Shown in pieces: positions 24,017 through 34,598 of a stretch of 64,000 bases of DNA (position 1 is its first letter; each line of letters opens with the position of its first letter). A model generated the notes under the pieces. That model was not told the origin of the DNA. It did not search any database and saw nothing but the letters and a program-made list of their open reading frames with translations. The position numbers and the translations under genes were made by a program. Source of the DNA: Dryomyza anilis (lineage: Eukaryota > Arthropoda > Insecta > Diptera > Dryomyzidae); the NCBI GenBank assembly GCA_951804985.1, contig OX638130.1, positions 115,581,593 to 115,645,592 of the forward strand, read 5' to 3'.

Positions 24017-25079
24017 ACCCAGCAAACCTTTTGAGTCTTTTAAGAATCCTAAATGTGTCATATTTATGAGTGTAACCCACTTAAAAGAGTCCAAAAAGGC
24101 TCCCAACTCCTGGGTAGAGGGCCCCATTTTATGAGCCCAAAAACCCTCATATTTCAGACTCTTTTATTACACCTAAAACACTCATATTTGAGCACTAAAA
24201 AGTGCGCAAAAAGGCTCCCAACCCCTCGACAGAGGGCACCATTTTATGAGCCCAAGAATCCTCATATATCTGACACTTTTATTACTCCTAAAACACTTAT
24301 ATTTGAGCTCTAAAAAGACCCCAAAAAAGCTACAGAGCTTTAATAATATATTTTAATAAAATATTTTAATAATTTTAAAATATTCTTAAAATATTCACAT
24401 TTTTGAGAATTTCTCGACACCACAATTACTTCATTTTTGGAGTTTTTCTTTCTTCAGAAATATAAAATGTGTCAGAAATGAATCCAACATAGTACATGTT
24501 TATCTAAGTCCAGACATCCGTGAGAAAATGCATTAATTTCCAAAAATCCTTTAAATATGTAGGTCTGTTGAATTTACACTAATCTTTTATTATTTTTCAT
24601 TTGATTTCAAATTCAAAACGAATATAAGTATATCAATTTTATTTAAAAAGTAGGCTCCTAAAGCCAGAAATAAGATACTTTTATGACTCCCCTTTCTGAG
24701 TGCTCCTAAAATACTCTTAATTTTGATGATTTTATGAGTTTGATTTAAGGGTGCTCTTAAAGCGCCCATGAATAGGACTCTTTAAGAATCAAATTTTGGA
24801 GCGTTCCTAAAATATTCTAAAATATATAACTTTTATGAGTCTATTTTTTGAGCGCTCAGAAATAATTTTATTTTTGATGCTTTTAAGAGTCTAATTTATG
24901 AGGGTTTCTAAATAACTCCTAAATATGAAGCTTTTATGAGTAATATTTTTGAGAGCTCCGAAAACCGTCTTAAATGAGATACTTTTAAGAGTCATTTTTC
25001 TGAGGGTTCATAAAACACTCAAAAATTGGTCTCCTTTATGACTCCAATTTCAGAGCGTTTCTAAATTGCTTAATGGGTA
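24017..25079. mobile_element. Long repeat-built element with ACCCAGCAAAC end
   Basis: The left end ACCCAGCAAAC (24017) and a GGGTA right end (25075-25079) match the short relative at 4845-5155. The left part has a 114-bp tandem duplication (GGCTCCCAAC at 24099 and 24213). From about 24650 the sequence is a degenerate array with a period of about 65 bp, built on ACTTTTATGAGTC and GAGCGCTCCTAAAATACTC. The frame at 24053-24313 only reflects the duplication. Confidence 0.55.
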
Positions 25080-25080
25080 T

Positions 25081-25690
25081 ATTCTCCATCAATAGAATGT
25101 GGTCTGGATTAATTCATTTTTGAACCAAAATGACGTTATTAAAATTGTTGAATTTAATTCTTTGCGTGCGATTTTAGCTTCCATTGGTTTTTTATCTTTC
25201 TCTTTAATGTAGTCCAAGTTCAAGCATTTAAGTGGTTTTGCTATAATTTCAGTTAAAGTTCCATCAAAATATTTAGTGGTTGAAATAATTTCGGATACAG
25301 TTCGATAGGCATATCTATTAATGATGATAAAATCTATATACAAATTACAAACCAAATTAAAAAATATAAATTAGTATTAAATATGCAAAAAAAAATAAAT
25401 ACAAGCGTCAATTTTTTGTCAACCATGACCAAACTTTATTTACAAAATGCAAAAACTGAACATTTTTACAATTTTGAAACTTATTATGATTGATATTGTT
25501 TTATTGTTGTAACGAATTTGAACGAAATACGACTATGTTTAGTAACTGAAAATGAATGCAACACGTGTTAGTAGTTAAAATTCGGATGGGTGCCCTCCTA
25601 AGGAAGTGGCAAAATGCAAGGACAAAGATGTAGATAAAATGTTATAGTATATGAAAAAATATTTAATAATGGTAATAATTAAGATGCAAC
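25081..25690. other. 3' flank of the NAC-beta gene
   Basis: This should include the 3' UTR of the minus-strand gene; a poly(A) signal in minus orientation is at 25440-25435. A minus-strand open frame of 88 codons (25355-25089) has a mixed amino-acid make-up but resembles nothing I know and has no introns or partner exons nearby. Confidence 0.5.
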
Positions 25691-28600
25691 TTATGGGGAC
25701 GGTTGCTTATTTGTGGGTGCCTCGTTGCTTGCTGTAGTAGAAGGTGCAGCAACAGTTGTTGTCGCTGGTTTCGTTTGTTGCTGCGGTTGCTGAGCATTTT
25801 TTGGGGCTGCCTTCATCTGTTTAGCTTTGTCATTTGTATTATTTTTAGTTGCAGGATCTGGTGTCGATTGCTTAAACTGCACTGGTGGTGATACCGATGA
25901 CTTTTTGGGCGTGGTAGCTTGTGGCGGTGTTTTTGCCGCTGCTGGCGCCGCCGGTTGCTTTGACTTTTGTTGTGTTGGCTGTTTCTCCTGTTGTTTGGTT
26001 GCAGCAACTGTTGCTGGCTTGGCAGCAGTTGCTGTCGTCGTCGTTGGTGTTGTCGGCTTTGAAGTCTGCGGCTGTTGTGTTTTAGCTGGAGCAGCAGCAC
26101 CACCAGCGGTGGCTGTTACTTGTTGCTGTTGAATTTGTGCTTTTGTTGGCGACATCTGTTTGGGTTTTGTAGCTATTTCTGGTTTCTTTTGATCTGATTT
26201 TGGTTGCTGTTGAGGCCTTGGTGATGCATCTTTTTTATTGCCACCAGGCATTTGTTTTTGCGGTGACTTTTGTTTTGCAGATTTGGCACCAGCAGCAACA
26301 TCGGGTGCGGTTGATTTTGTCATTTCTGCAGTGGGTGGTGTTGTTGCTTTTTGTGTAGGTTGCTGCAAAATTGCAGCTGTGCTGCACACTGTTTCATTCT
26401 GTAGATTTTGTAAAATCTCTTTCTCAACTGTTGCGGCTATAGTCGCAGCAACCTGTTGAGTTTCTGTTGGGCTTAAATCCTTTTTGATTGTTGCCTCTGC
26501 AATTTGTGGATCTGCGGCAATTGTTAAAGCTGTTGGTGTATTAACTAAAGTAGTAGCTGTAATTGTAACAGCAGCCTTTTCTACGACGCTGTCTTTTTGT
26601 GTTTGCATTAAGTCATCACTAGTTGGTGGTGTTGCCTGTAAAGTAGTTGCTGCAATGACTGGCAGTGTTTCTTTGTCTTCAGTTGTTGGTTTTATTTGCT
26701 CAGTTGCTAAATTTTGTTGTATTTTATCAGTCTCAGCTGTTGTCAGAGGCTTCTGCGTTGATGAAACTGTTGACAAAGGCTCCTGAGAGGATGCAACTGT
26801 TTCCAAAGGCTCCTGAATAGATGCTGCAGTTTCCGAAGCTCTTTGCGCAGGTTCTATGTTGGTCTTTAGAGTTTCTTGTAACACAGTGTTCTGCATTTTT
26901 GCATCTTCAGCTGTCGCTGTGGGTGGCTGCTCCAAAATTATAGCTGTCTTGTTGTCGTTAGTTAAATTAAGAGCAGCAGCTGGCATTGGTAGAGGTGTCT
27001 CTGCCTTGCGTTGTGTCTCTAATAGCGGCGTCATTTTAAGCTCCTCTACTTTAGCCGTCTGCGAATCTATAGGTTTTTCCTGCAATTCTACATTAGCTGG
27101 CGGTGTAACTGGCGGCGGCGTACCTGATTTAATAGATTCCTTAATTGTTGCTGTGGCTGCTGCTTTCTTCGGTTTCTTATCCTGCTTATTTGTGTTTTCC
27201 ACTGCTGCCTGATTATCTGCAGTTTTGCCAGCCTGCTTTTGTGTTGCTCCGCCCTCTTTATTTGATTTCTTATCTTTTTTCGTTGTTTTCTCGGTGGTGC
27301 CGGTCACAATTGCTGGTGGCGTTTGTTCTTTATTTAATTTTGATGTATCTATTTTTGTTGAAGTTGCTGCTGGCATTTGAATGTCCTTGGGTTTTTCCTT
27401 TTGTGTCGCTGCATCTGCCTTAGGTGCAGGTGACTTTGTGTCCACTGCATTGTTATCCTTCGATTCAATAAATTCGATCTTGGGTTCTGAAACTTCTTGT
27501 GCTGGCTCATCAATTAGTGAAGGCATATCCAAGTCTGCCGAGTCTTCGCGCGTTTTTGTTATAGCTTCTACAGCTGTTGTTGTTGATGAATCAGGCGCTG
27601 TTTGTAGAGCAGTTTGTGCTGTTGTTTGTAGATCAGTGGGTGGTGTTATATGAGGCGCTGTTTTTGAATCATTTTGTGGAGGAGTTTGTGGTGCTGTTTC
27701 CAGAACAGTTTGTTGCGCTACTTGTGGCGCAGTTGGTGCAGCGGCTTGTGGTGCTGTTTCTAATGCAGTTGGTGATGCAATTTGTGATTCAGTTTTTGTC
27801 GCAATTTGTTGATCAGGTTTTGGTGCAATTTGGGGAGATGTTTGGGGCGCTGCTTGTGGGAGCGTCGGTGTTGTTGCTTCCAATATTTGTGGACTCTTTG
27901 GTGGTTCGTTGCTTAACTGTTTATCAGCTTGCTTATCATCTGGTTTAGTCACAGCAGCTGTAGCTGCATTCAAACTGTTTGAGTTGTCGTTATTTAACAT
28001 GGGTTTTGGTTCTTCCTTTAAAGATTCCACATTTATAGGTTGTTCGTTCAATGAAGTCTCTTTTAAAAGTTCAGTTTTTAAAGATTCTTCCTTCATTGGT
28101 TCAGCTTTTAAAGGCAGTTCTTCTTTTACAGATTTCACGTTTAAAGGTTGGTCTTTCAAAGTAGTCTCTTTTAGAGGTTCACTTTTCAAAGTTTCTTCCT
28201 TTAAAGGCTCAGCTTTTAAAGGTTCATCTTTCAATATTTCCTTTTTCAAAGGTACATCCTTTAATAATTGCTTTTCTTTAGACTCTATTCCTAATGTCTC
28301 CTTATTCAGTGGCTGTTTTTCTAAACTTTCTCTCTTTAAAGGTTGATCTTTCAATGTTTCATTCTTTAAAGGTAGATCTTTCAAAGTTTCATTCTTTAAA
28401 GATTCTTCTTTCAATGGTTCACTCTTTAAAAGTTCTTCCATCAATGTTTCATTCTTTAAAGGTTCTACTTTTAATGCTTCATTCTTCAAAGGTTCTACTT
28501 TTAATGGTTCCGTGATTAATGATTCCTCTTTTAATATTACATTTTCCTCTTTTATTATTGCAGTGTTCAAAGTTTGTTCTGAATTTGTTTGGGCATTTAA

Positions 28601-29647
28601 AGCAGTCTCTTTTATTGCTGCTTTTAATGTGTCTTCTTTAAGGTTTTCTTCTTTCACCATAGTCTCCCCAATGACACTCTTAACGTTAATTGCAGCAGCT
28701 TCTTGCTTTGCATCCTGAGCTGTTGAATCTGTCTTTTTGTTGTCCATAGTTTTGTTTTCTTCTGTTGCTGCTGCTACTATTACTGCTGCTGTTGCTGCAA
28801 TGTTTTCATGTTGCTGTTTCATTTGAGCATTATCTTTTTTGATGTTCTTTTCTTTTTGCACATTTTTATTTGCAGCTTTAGCAGCCTCTGCTTTAACATT
28901 AGGAGTTTTATTTTTAGTTTTATTATTGGCAGCCTCTGTTGTTTTCTTCTCTGCAGCATTTTCAAATGTAGTTTCATTTGTTTTCGCAGGTTTTCCAGAC
29001 GACATTTTTATGTTCATATCATTGGTTGGCATTGCTTTTGGTTTTTGCTTGTTATTGCTGTTGCCTGTCTTCTTGGACGACTCTAATTTTGGTGCTGCAG
29101 TTGCTGCTTCTATATTGCTCTCTGCTGCAGCGATATTTGCTGACATTTCATTCGTTTTTTGCTTTAACTTTGCCTCATCCTCTTCTTTTTTTGCAACTTC
29201 ATCAAAATCACTAACCAAAAGCGGCACATCATCGTCTGCCGCATTGCTCTCTGTGGCTGTTGCTGTAGACGCCTGATTGCTGCCCCCCATAGAGTTGGCG
29301 AACATACGCAGCTGCACCACCGTCTCCTGACCCAACTGCGGCAGTATTTCCGGCAACATTTCGACAATTTTCTTTGACTCGCCATGACCGGTAACAGCAA
29401 ATGTGTTGGCGGACAACGAAGCCTGCGCCTTGGGGTTATTAAAATGTATAACCGTCAGATCGTCCTTAATGATGTTGACCTCCTCGATGCCGGGTATGGT
29501 GCTGACGGAGAGTTTTTTCAGTGAGCTCTGCAGTTTCTTGTCATCGGCGGCAGCCGTCTGATGCATGACCTTCTTCTTGCGACGTGGCGTACCTTTGCCT
29601 CCAATACGCACCTGCGTTTGCAGTCGTTTTAATTTCTCGATATTCAT
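25691..29647 (-). CDS. bic: Nascent polypeptide-associated complex beta (bicaudal/BTF3) with giant C-terminal extension
   Basis: NAC-beta pairs with NAC-alpha at the ribosome exit tunnel and guards nascent chains; in flies bicaudal affects embryo patterning. One uninterrupted 1318-codon frame is seen. Residues 1 to about 125 are a textbook NAC-beta: the ribosome-contact motif RRKKK at 22-26, the NAC domain [20 protein letters not shown] through ITGHGE-like and [16 protein letters not shown], then [16 protein letters not shown]. Ordinary BTF3 proteins end at that point (about 160-170 residues). Here the frame continues for about 1150 residues of Ala, Lys, Glu, Thr, Pro and Gln-rich low-complexity sequence. 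That tail contains a pentapeptide array (LKxEP/LKxET, residues about 370-545) and a TAPQ-type array (about 580-670). A 61-bp intron (29744-29684) lies in the 5' UTR. Symbol by homology; it could instead be a germline NAC-beta paralogue. Confidence 0.93.
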   Translation of the reverse strand: MNIEKLKRLQTQVRIGGKGTPRRKKKVMHQTAAADDKKLQSSLKKLSVSTIPGIEEVNIIKDDLTVIHFNNPKAQASLSANTFAVTGHGESKKIVEMLPEILPQLGQETVVQLRMFANSMGGSNQASTATATESNAADDDVPLLVSDFDEVAKKEEDEAKLKQKTNEMSANIAAAESNIEAATAAPKLESSKKTGNSNNKQKPKAMPTNDMNIKMSSGKPAKTNETTFENAAEKKTTEAANNKTKNKTPNVKAEAAKAANKNVQKEKNIKKDNAQMKQQHENIAATAAVIVAAATEENKTMDNKKTDSTAQDAKQEAAAINVKSVIGETMVKEENLKEDTLKAAIKETALNAQTNSEQTLNTAIIKEENVILKEESLITEPLKVEPLKNEALKVEPLKNETLMEELLKSEPLKEESLKNETLKDLPLKNETLKDQPLKRESLEKQPLNKETLGIESKEKQLLKDVPLKKEILKDEPLKAEPLKEETLKSEPLKETTLKDQPLNVKSVKEELPLKAEPMKEESLKTELLKETSLNEQPINVESLKEEPKPMLNNDNSNSLNAATAAVTKPDDKQADKQLSNEPPKSPQILEATTPTLPQAAPQTSPQIAPKPDQQIATKTESQIASPTALETAPQAAAPTAPQVAQQTVLETAPQTPPQNDSKTAPHITPPTDLQTTAQTALQTAPDSSTTTAVEAITKTREDSADLDMPSLIDEPAQEVSEPKIEFIESKDNNAVDTKSPAPKADAATQKEKPKDIQMPAATSTKIDTSKLNKEQTPPAIVTGTTEKTTKKDKKSNKEGGATQKQAGKTADNQAAVENTNKQDKKPKKAAATATIKESIKSGTPPPVTPPANVELQEKPIDSQTAKVEELKMTPLLETQRKAETPLPMPAAALNLTNDNKTAIILEQPPTATAEDAKMQNTVLQETLKTNIEPAQRASETAASIQEPLETVASSQEPLSTVSSTQKPLTTAETDKIQQNLATEQIKPTTEDKETLPVIAATTLQATPPTSDDLMQTQKDSVVEKAAVTITATTLVNTPTALTIAADPQIAEATIKKDLSPTETQQVAATIAATVEKEILQNLQNETVCSTAAILQQPTQKATTPPTAEMTKSTAPDVAAGAKSAKQKSPQKQMPGGNKKDASPRPQQQPKSDQKKPEIATKPKQMSPTKAQIQQQQVTATAGGAAAPAKTQQPQTSKPTTPTTTTATAAKPATVAATKQQEKQPTQQKSKQPAAPAAAKTPPQATTPKKSSVSPPVQFKQSTPDPATKNNTNDKAKQMKAAPKNAQQPQQQTKPATTTVAAPSTTASNEAPTNKQPSP
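28020..28545 (-). repeat. 15-bp tandem array coding LKxEP/LKxET pentapeptides
   Basis: Within the NAC-beta extension, about 33 near-perfect five-residue units follow one another, mostly alternating LKxEP and LKxE(T/S/A), so the higher-order unit is 30 bp. The units differ at the third residue and at synonymous sites. They keep the frame, the Lys and the acidic residue. Confidence 0.9.
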
Positions 29648-29682
29648 AACGTTGAACTCTGACCGGTAAACCGAAGAAAAAT

Positions 29683-29830
29683 ACTAAAAATACGCAATGC
29701 TCAAGTATTACATAAAATCTTTGATTTTATTTTGAAAAACTTACCGCACTTAGTCGAAACACTCAGCACACGCTGCCGGTGGGATGCGCAATGCAGCTCA
29801 TGCAGCTCGAACAAAATGGCCAACCAGCGG
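29683..29830 (-). other. 5' UTR intron and leader exon of the NAC-beta gene
   Basis: On the minus strand a donor GTAAGT follows CTAAGTGCG (exon end 29745), and an acceptor TTTTTAG precedes 29683, 36 bases before the ATG. The 61-base intron size is typical of flies. The leader exon extends to about 29820. Confidence 0.65.
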
Positions 29831-32150
29831 TTATATTAATAACGCAGATTCTTCGACTCTTAGACAGCAAAGAGCCCCCAACAACACATGTGCGAAAATA
29901 TAATTAAAAATAAACTTGTGGCGACAAAGACGACGACGATACCGATGAAGACGTTCAAATTCGCACAACTAAAATGCAATGAAATGAAAAGCAAATGCCT
30001 GAGAGGAGTCACCAACGACGTTGCAAATTGCAAACATGAAAATAGTAGCAGCAGCAGCAACAACCGTCTATGTATTTGTTTTGCGTTTCCTGCATAGATA
30101 TCTCGCTTTTTTGTTTTGGCAATTTTTTGACAAACAACATCTTCTTGCAGTCGGGCACATGTTGCCAAAAATCTTGCGTGCAGAATACTATTTATTTTAT
30201 TCTATTCATTGTGCTGTGAACCATCTTTATTGTTGCCAGTTGCAATTGTTGGCAGCCTCCAGTGGCCAATTTCGGTGCATTGAACTCAGTTTTTCTTTTC
30301 ATTCAATTAAAGCATATGTTTTACTTTTTGCAAAACTATTTGGCATTCAAAATAATTTTAAATGGTTGGTATTTTAAGATTCTTCTATAAATGTTCAACT
30401 TTTACAAATTATTGCATCTATGCTCACATATCAAAAAATGTATCCCCCATATAACGTAAAACGAAACGAATTCGTCAGAAATTTCAGTGACCGACATTTT
30501 TTTACTGGTTGTTGTCATATTTGTTTCACTTGAATTATTTACGTTTTTCGACGAATTTGTTTCCTTTTTCGTCTATGCTCTAAGTGTCAAAAATTTTGTG
30601 GATTTGGTTGTGAGGCGTGAACCAGCAACAATGTAGAATTAGCATCACGACTCAAACAGACAGAATGTGAGAACATTTAGTGTCAAAATGGCATTTTAAA
30701 TTTGAAAATAAATCAAAAACTATTTATAATACTTGTAAAATGTGTATTAGAATAAAATATATTTGGTTTAGATTTTAAAGTTACCTTTACAACGATGATA
30801 TACTTCTTTAAAAATATAAAATGGCATGTTTGAATTTTCTACTTTCTATCTAATTCAATACTATATTATGTAATTCAAAAGGTATCAAAGGATTTGTTCG
30901 AAAAATGATGAAAAATCAAATTAAAAATAGTTTAAATAATAAAATATAGAAATATGAGGGATAATTCTGTAATTCTTACATTTATATAAAATTTGAACAA
31001 TTCAAAAACCTGCTAAGGGTTGAGCAATTACTAATTTTCCCCTTAATGTTTAAAGTTTTGTATACAAAATTGTATAACGTGAATTTTGAAAGCATACGAG
31101 TTATTGAATTCGAAATAAAAACCGATATCCGTTTCATGTGTAACACCGAAGACTTTATACAAAAATAAGAAATAAAATGACGACATTTTTAAAGTCGCAG
31201 CGGGAATTTTAAATATAATTTAAATTTTTAATTTTAGTCTGTTGGTTCCTGGCGGTAACAGTGAACTTTTAAGGGATACAAAAAAAAATAGATTTAATCA
31301 AAAAAATATTAAAAATTGATCTATGTTTAATTTATTATTAACTCTCAAATAGACAACTTAATATGTCGTATATATTTAAAGAAAAAGTTTAAAAAATGTT
31401 AAAACTTCTTGACTACTCCAATCTCAGAATTCAGAGTCAAATGACGCTATTTTCGGAATTTGTGTAAAGGTGGTAGTGAAAAAAAAGGGCGAACTTTACT
31501 TTAAAGGGCCGGTCTCAAAAAAAATAAAAAAATATTGCCACGTCCCCTTAAAGGGAGATTGTCGAAAAACAACACATTTTTTGACGCCCGCCCCCTTGGA
31601 ACCGCCCATAAATGAAAACCGACCTAGAGTATAGCAGGGCAAACAAAAAAAAAAAATTTTTCACACGATGCAAAAACCAGCCCTTAAAAAAGAAAAAAGT
31701 TACCTTCGAAAAAATCGCACGATTTTTCTAAAAAAAATAACAAATATTTTTAGTCTAATTTATTTTTTTTATGCTGGTTCTAGAATTTATTTTTTGGCAT
31801 ATTAATTTCCATGGCATTATTTATCTGAATGTAAAGGATTTTCAATATTTTATTATTTTCATTTTGCCGCTCCCCTTTTCCAGCAATTTGAGTTTGAAAA
31901 AAAAAACGATTTTTGATTTTTTTTTTTGCCCCGCCCACTACGTTATAATTCAAAACCACTTATGTCCGTTATAATTCAAAACCACTTATGTCCGGTGTAA
32001 ACATTTTGTTTAATAAGCTAGTGCCCTACGATAATTCTTTCCCAAACGTAGACTCCTTTCGATTAGCATTACAAGTTTGTGATTTTTTAAAGATTTAAGT
32101 AAAATAATTCTATTGACAAAGATTTTTTCTGAGGCTCTGAACTGAAATAC
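29830..32150. other. Intergenic region upstream of NAC-beta
   Basis: No gene was identified. The frame 30021-30377 has no recognisable domains or splice partners. A 26-bp direct duplication (CGTTATAATTCAAAACCACT...) lies at 31941-31994. The stretch 31460-31760 has scattered CGCCC/GGGC blocks but no known element. Confidence 0.55.
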
Positions 32151-32250
32151 ATCGCAAGTTTATTACAAATTTAATTAAAAACTAGTTGTTTTTTGATATT
32201 TATCTTACTTATATTTAAACGAAAAAAAACTGACCTTAAGAGTTATTTAG

Positions 32251-32917
32251 TTATTTTTTGAGTATATATGTCAACATGTTCTCAGTTTTTTTTAAATCCA
32301 CCGACCGCATAGCTTCCTGTACCTGTGTTTGCAGCGCAACTTCCTCCAGCACTAGTTTTGCAATAGATTCATAGTCTTTGTTCTCTACTTCCAAAGCAGC
32401 CACAATAATTGCATTCTTAAACCATCATAATTATTTCAACAAAACTATAACAATTTCACTAATATTTGTACCTCAAGAAACTGTTGCTTTAACTCGGCAA
32501 CTTCTGCATCCAAGCGTTGTTCATCTTCGTCTGTTAAATTTTTGCATATTAATAGATCTTGTCCGAGCAGCACATTGTCTGGTATTGAGAATGTCTCCAC
32601 ATCCAAGGCTTCGATTTCTCGCAGTTTGGGTTGAAATGAGGTGCGTATATTTTCAATTGCCTTGGCCTTTGGCTCGACCAGCAGTTTATCGATGCTTTCG
32701 CTGGTTGTTAGTTTTTTAAGCACTGGATCGAGCAAATTGTTGAGTAGCAGTTTTAGAAAATATTGTCCTGCGAATAAATGGATAAATGATTTGTATTTTT
32801 TATTATTGATTTGATATAATTTTTGGGTGCTTTAATAAATTTACTTTCAGTTGAAATTTGCTCTGCTGAGTGACCAAAGTGTTGAATTTCGTACAGTTGC
32901 TTAGTAGTGTCTGCCAT
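32251..32917 (-). CDS. Mis12: Kinetochore protein Mis12
   Basis: Mis12 heads the MIND complex, which links the inner kinetochore to Ndc80 and microtubules. Three exons, 32917-32845, 32767-32472 and 32415-32251, join in phase to 177 residues (Drosophila about 180, human 205). The N-terminal pattern YEIQHFGHSAEQ matches human YEAQFFGFTPQ, and IPDNVLLGQD matches IPSNILLPED, followed by an acidic EDEQRLDAEVAELKQQ helix. Most of the protein is predicted helical/coiled coil. Exon 3 uses the acceptor TTTAAG at 32417-32416, leaving a 56-bp intron. A minus-strand poly(A) signal is at 32164-32159. Overall similarity is low, as usual for this fast-evolving family, so the call rests on these two motifs, length and topology. 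Confidence 0.82.
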
Positions 32918-34085
32918 TGTGTGTTGTATTAAATTTAATTCAATTTGTTTAAATTCGTTTTTTACAAATTGCGCACAACAAAAGCTTTGCTTTGACAGTT
33001 ATCTTGAATACGTTCGTTTTTGTTTGTAATTGTGTGTTGTCTGGGTAAGTGTTGCATAACTTAGTATTATTTAGTACGTTTTTATTTTCGTGTAATTGAT
33101 CCAAGTACCGGTACCGTACGTATTAGGCTCTGAACTGTGCAGCACCTCCTTGTTGGGATGATAATTAAGACGAACATTTTTACCCAACGTTTTGAATTCC
33201 ACTTCTTTGATGGGAGCTCTACTTTATGCTTGGCTCCCCTTTTGATGATTTTGTGTATTATGTATTACTGAGCTCCAAAAATATTTTGAGTGACCTTTTT
33301 GTTTTTTTTTTGTTGATGAAAAAAATATATCTCTTGAAAATTTGCTGGCTGTCCTTTATTTATTTTTGTCATCAATTTTGATCCGACGGGAAAATTTTGG
33401 TACATTTTGAATCCGACTCGAAAATTTTGTAACTTTTCAAAATTTTTCCGTCTGTCTTTTTCTTGTACGTTTATAAATTTAGAAAACAAATTTTTTGGCA
33501 AAAGTGGGATTTTTTTATTTATTTTTTAATTGCGTTTTCGAACGGGCAGATAGCAATATTTAAAATCAATTTTTCAAACACGATTTGCAACGTTCAAATA
33601 AAAAAAATAAATTATGGCATCATGAACCGAACATTAAATAGCGGAGTGTTTAGTTGGTGCATTTTGAGTAGCTGCCATTAATTCAAAAATGTTGATGTCA
33701 CTTAAAGAAAAAAATTACATCCATTGGCTAATACTTGATCTGCTCGTATACATTATTGTGAGCACGGGCGTTCTGTTCCTATAATGAATTACAATTTGGA
33801 AGCTCTGAGTGCTTAACTCAAATTAAAAAAAAAAATAAAGTTTGTCACTTTAAGTTCAATTCAGTTTGCTATGAAGTAAAGAAATCATCTGCGTTGTCTG
33901 CAAAAAAAAATGAGGAAAAATGTAAACACTCTTAAAAAGACAATCAATAAAAGAATAAAAGCAACATTGTTTTATAAAAATAATCCGGATACAAAACTTT
34001 CGATAACAAAAAAACTAAAAAGCTTTACGATTAAGCACAAAAAAAACAACAAAATTTGACGTTTCAATATTGGTTCCACTTTATT
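32918..34085. other. Divergent spacer between Mis12 and BBLN
   Basis: About 1.2 kb that should hold both promoters. AT-rich; I see no repeat family or conserved promoter motif. Open frames at 33265-33501 and 33463-33681 look random. Confidence 0.5.
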
Positions 34086-34443
34086 ATGGAAAAGTCAGCT
34101 GACCAAAAACAGCCCGACGAGGTAATGATGGCTCCAAACAATAAATACGACCCGACCGGCAACGCCAGCGAAAATGTTGACGAAGACGATCTGCAAGGTA
34201 AACTACCATTCAAACAATTACTTAAAACGTAAAATATTATGGGACTTTGCAGAAATGGAGGCCGTCAACGAGAGCCTTGACGAGCTCAGCACTGCGCTGG
34301 ACTTTTTCGAGCAGCGCACCGACAACATCATCGAACAGTTGAAGGAACTGTTGCATTCCAATCGCGAGATAAGACAAGAATTAGCTGCGGAAAATGCAGC
34401 CGCTGGCGGTGCAGATGGTGATGATGATATGGAAGATCATTAA
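34086..34443 (+). CDS. Bublin coiled-coil protein (UPF0184 family)
   Basis: This is a small acidic coiled-coil protein of the UPF0184/BBLN family, linked in worm and mammals to intermediate filaments and apical membranes. Exons 34086-34197 and 34253-34443 join G|AA to give 100 residues. The core EMEAVNESLDELSTALDFFE followed by LKELLHSNREIRQELAAEN gives heptads over residues 38-85, and the family signature ELLxSNRExR is present. The C-terminus is DDDMEDH. The first ATG (34086) is used here. Methionines at codons 14-15 would give a start more like the fly relative (MxPxNNxDP), so the true start may be 42-45 bases downstream. Confidence 0.9.
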
Positions 34444-34598
34444 GCCTGACGTTAGAGAAGGGCGGTGTGAGCGTCAGGCAAAGTATTTAAGCATTAAATT
34501 GAATATTGATTAAATATTATTAGATTGATTTAATTATTAAGCAAAATCAATGGTTTAAATCAAGAAAATTGTACAAATTATATTATTTTAAATTTAAT

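Noticed and set aside
24053..24313. 86-codon frame with an internal duplicated segment
   Set aside because: The duplication is a 114-bp DNA tandem repeat within a mobile element, not a protein repeat.
25089..25355. 88-codon minus-strand frame downstream of NAC-beta
   Set aside because: The composition is somewhat protein-like, but no family is recognised, there are no partner exons, and it lies next to repeat debris.
25703..29276. Many plus-strand open frames opposite the NAC-beta gene
   Set aside because: They are shadows of a long, low-complexity, stop-poor coding strand. They shift frame repeatedly and show only Cys/Leu/Ser-rich translations with no domain.
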